NCBI GenBank assembly: GCA_009937425.1 | Contig: JAACFO010000009.1 | Location: forward strand, 1-64,000 | From: Gammaproteobacteria bacterium | Lineage (GTDB): Bacteria; Pseudomonadota; Gammaproteobacteria; HK1 | Direction: 5' to 3' | DNA length: 64,000 bases | Part shown: positions 18,725 through 29,174 of the stretch, piece by piece | Position numbering within the stretch: the first letter of the stretch is position 1 | Layout of the letters: each line of letters begins with the position of its first letter | The notes under the pieces: model-generated | The model's input: only the letters and a program-made list of their open reading frames with translations | Database searches by the model: none | What the model was told of the DNA's origin: nothing | Program-made: the position numbers and the translations under genes

Positions 18725-20581
18725 CTAGATTTGCAGCTTGGGAACGCGCCTGCCTCCGTAAAAAAGATTGATTACGGCGCGCGTTCCCATGATGGCGGTG
18801 AACATGGACGTGGCGATACCGATGGAAAGCGTGATGGCGAAGCCCTTGATCGGTCCCGTACCGAACCCGAACAGCACGACAGCCGCGATCAGCGTCGTAA
18901 TATTGGCATCGGCAATCGTCGAGAATGCCTTCTTATAGCCGGCCTCGATACTCGCCTGAGGCGTGTTGCCGTTACGGATCTCCTCGCGGATCCGCTCGAA
19001 TATCAGCACGTTGGCGTCTACCGCCATACCGGTGGTGAGAACTATTCCGGCGATGCCGGGTAAGGTCAGAGTCGCCTGCAACATCGACAGCACGGCAACG
19101 ATCATGACCAGATTGAAGGTCAGCGCGAGATTCGCCACCAGGCCGAACACCCTGTAATAAACCGCCATGAAGACGAGCACCAGAATGAAGCCGATGATGA
19201 CGGACCGAAATCCCTGTTCGATGTTCTCCGCGCCAAGGCTCGGTCCCACCGTTCGCTCCTCGATGATCTCCACGGGAGCGGCCAGCGCACCGGCGCGCAG
19301 CAGCAGCGCCAGGTCGCGTGCTTCCTCGGTACTGTCCAAACCGGTGATCTGGAATCGCTTACCCAGCTGATCGCGGATGGTCGCGACGTTGATGACCGTT
19401 TCCTCGGTGATGGTCTTTTTCACTTCCAGACCATCCACGAGCCGTGTTTCCGACTTGTTTTCGATGAAAACCGTTGCCATCGGACGACCGATCTTGTCCC
19501 GCGTGCGCTTCGAGAACAGGCTCGCACCCTTGCCGTCCAATGTAATGAACACCGCCGGCGTTCCGCTTTGCTGATCAAGACCCGATGACGCGTCCGTGAT
19601 GTATTCACCGGACAGCATGACACTGCGTTTGAGCAGAATCGGCGAGCCGTCACTTTCCCGGTACAGTCTCGCCGTGGCAGGGACACGCCCTGCGAGTGCT
19701 TCCTGTACAGAGTGCTCGGTATCCGCCATGCGAAATTCCAGAGTCGCCGTTGCACCCAGGATCTCTTTGGCTTTCGCCGTATCCTGCACGCCGGGCAGCT
19801 GCACGACGATGCGATCGCTGCCCTGCTGCTGAATCACCGGCTCCGCAACTCCAAGCTCGTTGACCCGGTTGCGCAGGGTCGTGATGTTCTGTTGCAGTGC
19901 GAAGCGCTTCACGTCGGCCACGGCCCGCTCGTTCAGCTTTACCAGAATCTCTGGCTGGCGGCCGTCATCACGCTCGCTGACGTCGAGCTCCGACAGCTCG
20001 CGCCGAATAAGATCGTAGGCGCGCTGGCGCGTGTCTTCGTCCCGGAAACCGAGGAGCACACCACCGTTATCCCGGCGTGCAATGCCGGCGTAGCGAATCT
20101 TCTCCTCGCGAAGCATCTGGCGCAGGTCGGCAGCGTAACGCTGCTCCGCCAGGCGAATAGCCCCGTCCATGTCGACTTCCATGAGGAAGTGCACGCCGCC
20201 GCGTAAGTCCAGACCCAGGTACATGGGCAGGGCGCCGAGACCCTCCAGCCACGGGGGGGTTGCCGGCGCCAGATTGAGCGCCACGACATATTGGCGCCCC
20301 AGCTCCCCGGCAATGTAGTCCTGGGCTTTGAGCTGGGTGTTTTCGTCGGCAAAGCGCAGCAGCAGATTGCGATCGTTGCGCTCGACCCGCAACGCCTCCA
20401 CTCCGAGACTCTGTAGCCCGCCGACTATGCGCCCTTCGAGGATCTCATCGATGGGAGCATCCCGGTCGGCCTTAACCTGCACCGCGGGGTTATTGCCGTA
20501 GAGATTGGGCAGCGCGAAAAAAATGCCGATGACCAGCACCGCCACGATAAGCAGGTATTTCCAAACAGGATATTGGTTCAT
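18725..20581 (-). CDS. secD: Protein translocase subunit SecD
   Basis: Large partner of SecF. 618 aa: N-terminal helix, a periplasmic P1 domain (about 30-430) including GLDLRGGVHFLMEVDMDGA, and a C-terminal six-helix bundle with PGIAGIVLTTGMAVDANVLIFERIREE, the conserved proton-relay region. Starts ATGAACCAATATCC at 20581, preceded by a 63-base gap after yajC that holds a perfect 9-bp hairpin. Standard yajC-secD-secF order. Confidence 0.97.
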   Translation of the reverse strand: MNQYPVWKYLLIVAVLVIGIFFALPNLYGNNPAVQVKADRDAPIDEILEGRIVGGLQSLGVEALRVERNDRNLLLRFADENTQLKAQDYIAGELGRQYVVALNLAPATPPWLEGLGALPMYLGLDLRGGVHFLMEVDMDGAIRLAEQRYAADLRQMLREEKIRYAGIARRDNGGVLLGFRDEDTRQRAYDLIRRELSELDVSERDDGRQPEILVKLNERAVADVKRFALQQNITTLRNRVNELGVAEPVIQQQGSDRIVVQLPGVQDTAKAKEILGATATLEFRMADTEHSVQEALAGRVPATARLYRESDGSPILLKRSVMLSGEYITDASSGLDQQSGTPAVFITLDGKGASLFSKRTRDKIGRPMATVFIENKSETRLVDGLEVKKTITEETVINVATIRDQLGKRFQITGLDSTEEARDLALLLRAGALAAPVEIIEERTVGPSLGAENIEQGFRSVIIGFILVLVFMAVYYRVFGLVANLALTFNLVMIVAVLSMLQATLTLPGIAGIVLTTGMAVDANVLIFERIREEIRNGNTPQASIEAGYKKAFSTIADANITTLIAAVVLFGFGTGPIKGFAITLSIGIATSMFTAIMGTRAVINLFYGGRRVPKLQI

Positions 20582-20598
20582 CTATGGCCGCCGGAGAA

Positions 20599-20621
20599 TC
20601 GGCACCGCCTTACGGTGCCGA
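20599..20621 (-). other. Perfect stem-loop between yajC and secD
   Basis: TCGGCACCG-CCTTA-CGGTGCCGA: a 9-bp perfect stem with a 5-base loop in the 63-bp gap, about 20 bases before the secD start. No U-run follows in the transcribed direction, so it is not a classical terminator; mRNA stabilisation, processing or control of secD translation are possible. Confidence 0.5.
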
Positions 20622-20644
20622 ATGAGGTTCGGAGGATTCCGACT

Positions 20645-20974
20645 TCAGGTGGATTTAATGGTTCCCTTGGGCAGGGTGGCCGCCACCGAGCTTCGCTGGA
20701 GCTTCACGTCCACGCCTTCGGCTATGTTCAGGGTCAAAAAGGTGTCGCCGACTTCGACTATTTTGCCCAGAACGCCACCGTTGGTTACCACTTCGTCGCC
20801 TTTGGCAACGGCTTCGACCATCTTCTTGTGCTCCTTGGCACGCTTCTGCTGCGGGCGAATGAGCAGAAAGTAGAAGACCGCGAACAGCAGAACCAGGAAC
20901 ATGATGTCGCCGTAGGGGGCCCCCCCGCCGGCTCCGCCCGTCTGCGCGTATGCGTCGGATATAAAGAATCCCAT
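20645..20974 (-). CDS. yajC: Preprotein translocase subunit YajC
   Basis: Small inner-membrane component of the SecDF-YajC complex. ATG at 20974 (MGFFISDAYAQ) gives 109 aa. One membrane helix (IMFLVLLFAVFYFLLIRPQQKRAKEH) with the hallmark LIRPQQKR, and the cytoplasmic domain with GDEVVTNGGVLGKIVEVGD. A glycine/alanine-rich segment with YAQTGGAGGGAP precedes the helix, as is usual. Located 44 bases downstream of tgt. Confidence 0.96.
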   Translation of the reverse strand: MGFFISDAYAQTGGAGGGAPYGDIMFLVLLFAVFYFLLIRPQQKRAKEHKKMVEAVAKGDEVVTNGGVLGKIVEVGDTFLTLNIAEGVDVKLQRSSVAATLPKGTIKST

Positions 20975-21018
20975 ACTTAAAACCCCGAGTCGTCGTGGTG
21001 AGTTCAACTAGCGCGCGA

Positions 21019-23225
<2,207 letters not shown>

Positions 23226-23362
23226 GCGCCGCGATGTTAGCAGATCGGCCTTCCGGCATCGGCAGCACTGCCGGGCCGTGGAGTGGGACCCGGAGAGAGA
23301 CTTCCCGCGATACGCGATAAAATGCATGCGCGCAGTGGGATACCGTCAGGAGGGTAATCGGC

Positions 23363-24421
23363 GTGGATAAAGAACGCACAAAGGCATTTGCCGAAGAGGT
23401 CTTCAGAGACATGGCCGGCGCGATGACCGCCGGGCTCGGGTTCATTGGTGTTAAGACCGGACTCTTTGAGTGCATGGCAGGCAAGGGCTGGATGACGTCG
23501 GAGGAGGTGGCGCTGGAAAGCAACCTGCAGGCGCGTTACGTGGAAGAGTGGTTGAAGGGCATGGTCTCCGCGGGTTATCTCGAATTCGACCCCGCGCCGC
23601 AGACATACCGTTTGCCCGATGAGCATGCATATTTGCTCGCCTCGGAGGGCACCGACCACTTCATGGGAGGCCTCTTGTCCTTTGTGCCGGTATTGCTTCG
23701 CGCCGCACCGAGAGTCGCGGTCGCATTCGAGCAAGGCGGAGGCGTGCCGTTCGAGGAATACGGCACCGACGGTGTCCAGGCCCTCGACATGATCAATCGC
23801 GGGCAGTACGAGCAGCGCCTCTTGCCGACAGGTTGGCTCAAGTCACTGCCGGACGTGGTGGAACGGCTGGAAGCAGGAGGCCGGGCGTTGGATGTGGGTT
23901 GCGGTGCGGGAAGCGTCGTGCTGACGCTGGCGCGAGCGTTCCCCCGGGCAACCGTCGTGGGACTGGACCCGGATCGCGAATCCATCAAGCACGCGAAAGC
24001 CGCCGCCGCGGCGGCGGACATGAGCGAGCGGGTACGATTCGTCGCTCAGAAGACCAGTGACCTGGAACCCGGCGAGACTTTCGACTTCATCACGGTTTGC
24101 GATTGCATTCACGATCTTGCCGACCCGATTCGAACGCTCGAAGAAATACGCGCGCTTCTCGAATCCCACGGCGTTCTGTTTGTTATAGAACCCAAGGCCG
24201 CCGACAGGCTCGAGGACAACCGCGGTGCGATTTCGACCATGTACTATGGCTTCAGCGTCTTGCATTGCATGACCCAGTCGCTGGCAAACGGGGGACCAGG
24301 GCTCGGCACCTGCATGGGCCCCGCGCGCACGGAAGAATTAATGAGGGAGGCGGGCTTCACGGCTTTCGAAACCCTGGATATCAGGAGTTCCGTGCTGTCG
24401 TTTTACGCGGTTCGGCACTGA
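23363..24421 (+). CDS. Winged-helix class I SAM-dependent methyltransferase
   Basis: 352 aa. N-terminal winged-helix dimerisation domain (about 1-95; LGFIGVKTGLFECMAGKGWMTSEEVA and YVEEWLKGMVSAGYLE), then a Rossmann methyltransferase domain with motif I LDVGCGAGSVVL near 175, VVGLDPD and FDFITVCDCIHDLADP. This layout is shared with Rv2258c-like and O-methyltransferase-type small-molecule methyltransferases; the substrate is unknown. GTG start with AGGAGGG 8-14 bases upstream. Lone gene between queA and tRNA-Leu; no linked biosynthetic genes. Confidence 0.88.
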   Translation: MDKERTKAFAEEVFRDMAGAMTAGLGFIGVKTGLFECMAGKGWMTSEEVALESNLQARYVEEWLKGMVSAGYLEFDPAPQTYRLPDEHAYLLASEGTDHFMGGLLSFVPVLLRAAPRVAVAFEQGGGVPFEEYGTDGVQALDMINRGQYEQRLLPTGWLKSLPDVVERLEAGGRALDVGCGAGSVVLTLARAFPRATVVGLDPDRESIKHAKAAAAAADMSERVRFVAQKTSDLEPGETFDFITVCDCIHDLADPIRTLEEIRALLESHGVLFVIEPKAADRLEDNRGAISTMYYGFSVLHCMTQSLANGGPGLGTCMGPARTEELMREAGFTAFETLDIRSSVLSFYAVRH

Positions 24422-24467
24422 CCCCAGCCGCTGGTGCTATTCGCCGCCGCCAGATGGCCACGGCGCT

Positions 24468-24497
24468 TTGCCCCCGGATACAGGTGTTCCTTATACT
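24468..24497 (+). promoter_or_regulatory. Sigma70 promoter of tRNA-Leu
   Basis: TTGCCC (24468-24473), 18-base spacer, TATACT (24492-24497), followed by a GC-rich discriminator and a start about 20 bases before the mature tRNA. GC-rich discriminators are a known feature of stringently controlled stable RNA promoters. Confidence 0.55.
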
Positions 24498-24524
24498 ACG
24501 CCGTCTGTGGCCCACCGAATCCCT

Positions 24525-24611
24525 GCCGGGGTGGCGGAACTGGTAGACGCGCCAGACTCAAAATCTGGTATGGGAAACCATGTGAGAGTTCGAGTCTCTC
24601 TCCCGGCACCA
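24525..24611 (+). tRNA. tRNA-Leu, anticodon CAA
   Basis: 87-nt class II tRNA with an encoded CCA end. Acceptor arms GCCGGGG and TCCCGGC pair (last pair G-U). The anticodon stem CCAGA/TCTGG frames loop CTCAAAA, so the anticodon CAA (24559-24561) reads UUG leucine codons. A long variable arm (TATGGGAAACCATGT region) and GAGAGTTCGAGTCTCTC T-arm complete the fold. Followed by accessory genes, but no integrase or repeated 3' end of the tRNA was seen nearby. Confidence 0.95.
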
Positions 24612-24791
24612 CTTTTCGAGATAGTGATCACTCACCGTTGTATCGTCGTACGCAGAATCTGGGCTCGGGCCTCGGCAAGTTCTTGATTGTCGCGTCAGTG
24701 CGTGCAACTTGCTTCCGATTCTGATACTTAGCAAGTGCCTTTCACAGCCAGTCTGACCGAGGTAATCAGCGATTAATCTCCGCGAAACCCG

Positions 24792-27700
24792 ATGGCTCTT
24801 TCCATAAGAGTGATCGTTCCCGCGCAAAATAATCACTCTAAACGATCAGCAACGACTCATTTTCAAGACACTATTATCTTGCTCAACGACTTACATCGGT
24901 CCGATTCCTCCAGGACACAGGCGCTCCGTTTGATGGTGGTCGTGTGGGTGGCAGTGGTCCTGCTGTCGGGTTGTAAAACGGTCGAGTCCGGACCGCCGGC
25001 GATTTCGCTCGAACAGGCCAAGAAGGTCACGGCGACCTTCGAATGGCAATCCTTCACTCCGCCACCCAAGTCCATCGACGATATCACCGCAATTCTCGAC
25101 GATCACCAACTTGTGGATCCGAAAGCGGTGGAGCGCGCTCGGGCGAGGGCAACTACCGAACCGGCGCCCGGCATTAGTGGCATAGATTTGGCGGAGTTCT
25201 TTTGGAACCGTGGCCTGGCGGCACGGAAAATCGGCGACAGCCGGCAGTACCTCGCAGACCTCAGAGAGGCTGAACGTCTGTCGCGAGACATGGACGGCGA
25301 TTCCAGATTCGACATCCTCTGGGATTTGTCGAATGCCGAACTGTTGTCAGGTAGATTCGCTGACGCGATCCATCACCGCGAGCAGTCGCTTGCCTTCGTC
25401 CCGTCAAACCGCCGCGGTTCGCAGATCGCGCGCGGGGCAGTTCTGGCCGTTCATTACGGTCGCGCCGGAGATCTGCTAGCTGCGGAACAACTACTGAAGA
25501 GATCGGAAGCGCTGCTCGCGCAGGCGAAGTCGTGGCGATCGTGGCACGAATGGAACAACCTCTGGACGGCTCAGATCGCGCGAGCAAAAGCCAATCTCCT
25601 CGATGTGAAGGGGCAATATGCGAATGCCGAGCAACACTACCGAGCCGCCATCGTGAAATTCCGGAAGGATTTCGAAACCCACCCCGAGGCCACATACAGC
25701 GCGATACACATCGAATTGAGCCACGCCGAGCTGGCCGAGAACCTTCTCCGTCAAGATCGATTGATCGAGGGAGAGATCGAGGCAAGAAAGGCGGTAATGG
25801 AATCGCTCTCCCGGGTCGGACGCGATTCGCAGGACACCGCTCTGCAATTAAAGACCCTGGTCCGCGTGATTGGCGCGCAAGGTCGCCATGCGGAAGCCGA
25901 GCAGCTGGCGCGTGCATTGACCGACATCTACCGAATGACGGGCGCACCGAGAGACTCGTTTCAGTTGGCGCTCGCCCGCGCCGAGCTTGCCGAGGCGCTG
26001 GTCAACCAGGAACGTTGGACAGCGGCAAATGACGTATTCGAGTCAATCAAAGCAGACCTGGCTACGGATGCCGTCACGTTCGATCAGTTCTTTTCTCGTG
26101 AGATAAATTGGGCCGTAGCACTCGTGAGCAGCGGCCGGGCCGCCGACGCGGAAGAGGTGGCCCGACTGGCATGGCAGCATCATCAGTCGTCGCTGGGACC
26201 CAAACATTACCTCACGGCCGAAGCGCATGGGGTGCTTGCCATTGCGCTCACAAAGCTCGGTATGCAGCAGCAGGCAAGGGACGCGTTTGAAGCATCGGTG
26301 CCGATATTGTTGACGCACTCTCGTCGAAGCGACGCGGAAGGGGACAATCAATCCGCCAAGGAGAAGCGCCTCCGCCTCATACTCGAGGCCTACATGGACC
26401 TCCTGGCAAGATTCGAACACGCCAGCGTCGCCCGTGAATTCGATGCGATGGACGAAACCTTCCGGCTGGCCCAGTTTGCCCGCGGACAATCGGTGCAGCG
26501 GGCCTTGTCGGCGAACGCGGCCCGCGCTGCTGCCGGCGACGTAGAGCTTGCGAGGCTCGTGCGACTCGAGCAGGACGCCGTCAAGCAGATCGGCGCGTTA
26601 TACGGGTTGCTGGCGCGTGCGGTATCGGAAACGACGTACAGGCCCAGCGAGGCCGCGCTCGAGGAACTCAGGGTGCGAATCGACACACTGCGTGACGCTC
26701 GGGCCGCATTTGCCGAAGCGATTGAAGCACGTTTCCCCGAATATGTCGCACTCATGAACCCGAAGCCGGCAGCCATCGCCGCGGCGCGTGCCAGCCTGCG
26801 GCCCGGCGAGGCGCTGGTGGTGACCTATGTTGGGAATGACGAGACCTACGTTTGGGCGGTGCCCAAGGCCGGACAGGTCGCATTCGCCGCGGCCCCGCTC
26901 GGGCGTGAGAGAGTGGCCGCGGTCATTGGTAGTCTGCGCCGATCGCTTGATCCGCAGGCGGCCTCGCTGGGAGACATCCCGTCATTCGACGTCGGTTTGT
27001 CGCATCGTCTTTATCGAGAGCTGCTGGCGCCGGTGACGCCGGGATGGCAGCAAGCGCAGAGCCTGCTGGTGGTCGCGGATGGCTCACTCGGGCAGCTGCC
27101 GTTGTCGGTGCTGACGACTAAGCCCGCGCCACCGGCCCAGGAGAGGAAGCCACTGTTCTCCGAATACCGCGACATCCCCTGGCTCGTGCGCAGCCATGCG
27201 GTGACGGTGCTGCCGTCCGTATCGTCCTTGGCGACGTTACGGAAGCTGCCGCCCGCGGCGCCGACGCGGCGCGCCTTTGCGGGCTTCGGTGATCCGTGGT
27301 TCAGTCAGGCACAGGCCGCTGAAGCCGAAGCAGAGAAGCCAACGCAGCCTGCGGCGTTGGCCTCGCGCGGCGCGCTCGAGGTGCGCGGCTTGCCGGTGTC
27401 ATTGCGCACCACGCCAGCGCTCGAAGGCGTATCGAGCGCGAACCTGGCAATGCTGCCGCGTCTTCCGGATACGGGTGATGAGGTGAAGAGCATCGCGCTC
27501 GCGCTCAATGCGGATCTCTCGCGCGACGTATTCACCGGTAAGGCGGCGACCGAAGACCGGGTTAAGTCGATCACACTCTCGGGGTACAAGGTGCTTGCGT
27601 TCGCCACCCACGGGCTGGTGCCCGGCGACCTTGATGGACTCACCCAACCCGCGCTGGCGCTGACATCGCCGCAGGTGGCGGGCGGCAGTGAGGACGGGCT

Positions 27701-28094
27701 GCTGACCATGGGCGAGATTCTGGGGCTCAGGCTGGACGCCGATTGGGTGGTGCTCTCGGCATGCAACACTGCGGCAGGTGCGGGCGCCGGCGCAGAAGCC
27801 GTCTCGGGGCTCGGGCGCGCGTTCTTCTATGCCGGCACGCGGGCGCTCTTGGTCTCGAACTGGCCGGTCGAGACGACCAGCGCGCGAGCCCTGACGACCG
27901 ATCTGTTCAGGCGTCAGAGCGCCGATCCCACCCTCTCCCGGGCCGAGTCCCTCCGCCGAACGATGAACGCCCTGATCGACGGGCCGGGCTTCGTGGATGC
28001 TCAAGGCCGCACCGTTTTCTCCTACGCCCATCCGATTTTTTGGGCACCGTTCTCACTTGTCGGCGACGCTGGCGGACACGCGGCCGGGAGTTAG
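24792..28094 (+). CDS. Exported TPR-CHAT caspase-like protein (probable lipoprotein)
   Basis: 1100-aa protein. A hydrophobic segment ending VVLLSGC (Cys60 of the ORF) looks like a lipoprotein signal. It lacks positive charge if started at the ATG at 24933, so a start upstream is needed; 24792 is the only upstream ATG, and a TTG at 24879 is also possible. Residues about 140-600 are alpha-helical with TPR-like repeats (for example YANAEQHYRAAIVKF, RHAEAEQLARAL). The C-terminal CHAT domain (about 760-1090) has the caspase-type dyad His940 (FATHGLV) and Cys991 (LSACNTAAG), then GLGRAFFYAGTRALLVSNWPV. CHAT proteases are caspase relatives; TPR-CHAT proteins can be regulated proteases, as in gasdermin or Craspase systems, but no such partner is encoded here. 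The substrate is unknown. Confidence 0.85.
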   Translation: MALSIRVIVPAQNNHSKRSATTHFQDTIILLNDLHRSDSSRTQALRLMVVVWVAVVLLSGCKTVESGPPAISLEQAKKVTATFEWQSFTPPPKSIDDITAILDDHQLVDPKAVERARARATTEPAPGISGIDLAEFFWNRGLAARKIGDSRQYLADLREAERLSRDMDGDSRFDILWDLSNAELLSGRFADAIHHREQSLAFVPSNRRGSQIARGAVLAVHYGRAGDLLAAEQLLKRSEALLAQAKSWRSWHEWNNLWTAQIARAKANLLDVKGQYANAEQHYRAAIVKFRKDFETHPEATYSAIHIELSHAELAENLLRQDRLIEGEIEARKAVMESLSRVGRDSQDTALQLKTLVRVIGAQGRHAEAEQLARALTDIYRMTGAPRDSFQLALARAELAEALVNQERWTAANDVFESIKADLATDAVTFDQFFSREINWAVALVSSGRAADAEEVARLAWQHHQSSLGPKHYLTAEAHGVLAIALTKLGMQQQARDAFEASVPILLTHSRRSDAEGDNQSAKEKRLRLILEAYMDLLARFEHASVAREFDAMDETFRLAQFARGQSVQRALSANAARAAAGDVELARLVRLEQDAVKQIGALYGLLARAVSETTYRPSEAALEELRVRIDTLRDARAAFAEAIEARFPEYVALMNPKPAAIAAARASLRPGEALVVTYVGNDETYVWAVPKAGQVAFAAAPLGRERVAAVIGSLRRSLDPQAASLGDIPSFDVGLSHRLYRELLAPVTPGWQQAQSLLVVADGSLGQLPLSVLTTKPAPPAQERKPLFSEYRDIPWLVRSHAVTVLPSVSSLATLRKLPPAAPTRRAFAGFGDPWFSQAQAAEAEAEKPTQPAALASRGALEVRGLPVSLRTTPALEGVSSANLAMLPRLPDTGDEVKSIALALNADLSRDVFTGKAATEDRVKSITLSGYKVLAFATHGLVPGDLDGLTQPALALTSPQVAGGSEDGLLTMGEILGLRLDADWVVLSACNTAAGAGAGAEAVSGLGRAFFYAGTRALLVSNWPVETTSARALTTDLFRRQSADPTLSRAESLRRTMNALIDGPGFVDAQGRTVFSYAHPIFWAPFSLVGDAGGHAAGS
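24807..24839. repeat. Inverted repeat upstream of or at the start of the CHAT gene
   Basis: AGAGTGAT (24807-24814) and ATCACTCT (24832-24839) are perfect 8-bp arms separated by 17 bases. Arms of this size and spacing suit a dimeric regulator. The AT-richer composition here suggests that the region from about 24790 to 24900 is partly regulatory rather than coding, which bears on the choice of the CHAT start codon. Confidence 0.4.
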
Positions 28095-28168
28095 AACGTC
28101 GCCAACTCGATTTGGCGCACAGGCACCTCCCTTGACGCTGACCAGGTGCGATGTGCTGAGTGAGTAGT

Positions 28169-28987
28169 TCATGCGCTCAGCAGCTTGTTGATTTCGTTTC
28201 CGGGAGTCGCATCCGCCGTCCAGCCGAAGCTTCCCTGATTCCGCATCTCGGTACCCGCCCGCAACAAAGTCGCTATTACCGCGCGCGCCAGCGCGCCGCC
28301 GATACTGATGCGCTTGGCTCCGGCCTCGCCTAATTGCGCTACCGTCACATTCTTCAGCGGAGGTGCCAGAACGTTCACCGGTTTGTTGACCGCATCGACC
28401 ACCGTGCGCACTTCTTCCAGCGTCGTCAGGGCCGGGGCGTATAGAACGTCCGCGCCGGCAGCTTCGAATGCCTGCAATCGGCGGATCGTATCGTCGAGAT
28501 CCTGCCGACCCCGCAACAGATTCTCGGCGCGCGCCGTCAAGGTGAAGTGAAAATCCAGCGACCTGGCCGCCTCCACGGCCGCCTGCACCCTTTCCACTGC
28601 CAGGTCGAAGTCATAAATCGGCTTGTCGGAATCCCCGCTGAAGTCCTCGATGGACCCGCCGACAACGCCCGCTTCGGCTGCCAGCCGGATGGTATCGGCA
28701 GCCCCTTCGGGACTGTCGGAAAAACATTTCTCCAAGTCGGCGCTCACCGGCAGATCGGTGGCGGCACAAAGCGCACAGCAGTGCGCAAGCTTCTCCTCCA
28801 GTGACACCGCCCCGTCCGCGCGCCCAATGGAGTTTGCGTACCCCGAGCTGGTGGTTGCCAACGCCTCGAAACCCTGGGCGGCGAGCAAACGCGCCGAGCC
28901 GGGATCCCACGGGTTTGGAATTATGAAAGCACCGCTGCGCTCGTGCAGCGCCCAGAATTTCTTCGCCTTTTCTGCCTGTGTCGCCAT
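28169..28987 (-). CDS. Isocitrate lyase/PEP mutase family protein
   Basis: 272-aa (beta/alpha)8 protein of the ICL/PEPM superfamily, cytoplasmic. Blocks: IIPNPWDPGSARLLAAQGFEALATTSSG, LPVSADLEKCF, GVVGGSIEDFSG (metal-binding Glu-Asp pair) and FTLTARAENLLRG. Members cleave or form C-C or P-C bonds next to a carboxylate (2-methylisocitrate lyase, oxaloacetate hydrolase, PEP mutase). The ICL-type KKCGH catalytic loop is absent, so isocitrate lyase proper is excluded; reaction unknown. ATG at 28987 is preceded by GGAGATC; the upstream extension is rejected. Convergent with the CHAT gene and divergent from the radical SAM gene. Confidence 0.83.
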   Translation of the reverse strand: MATQAEKAKKFWALHERSGAFIIPNPWDPGSARLLAAQGFEALATTSSGYANSIGRADGAVSLEEKLAHCCALCAATDLPVSADLEKCFSDSPEGAADTIRLAAEAGVVGGSIEDFSGDSDKPIYDFDLAVERVQAAVEAARSLDFHFTLTARAENLLRGRQDLDDTIRRLQAFEAAGADVLYAPALTTLEEVRTVVDAVNKPVNVLAPPLKNVTVAQLGEAGAKRISIGGALARAVIATLLRAGTEMRNQGSFGWTADATPGNEINKLLSA

Positions 28988-29174
28988 CGTGATCTCCGTT
29001 CGCCGCAGCAAGTTGCCCGTACCTAACGGCCAAACCAGCACAAGATTACTGCAAGAAGCCGACCATATGGTCGGTCAATTTGGTCAACTCCGGCACCATA
29101 CGCTCAGATGACCCGAATGTTCACCCAGACCAACTTTTGGGGGCGCAAAAAGGGGTAATGGTACCGGCAGCGCC

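Noticed and set aside
24525-24839. tRNA-Leu as an active integration site with att repeats
   Set aside because: The 8-bp inverted repeat nearby does not match the tRNA 3' end, and no second copy of the tRNA end or integrase was seen.
24792-28094. Calling the CHAT protein part of an antiphage defence system
   Set aside because: No gasdermin, CRISPR, reverse transcriptase, STAND or toxin partner is adjacent, and the apparent lipobox puts it outside the cytoplasm.
28100-28117. CGCCAA-CTCGAT-TTGGCG hairpin as a terminator of the CHAT gene
   Set aside because: A 6-bp stem with no U-run; too weak to call.
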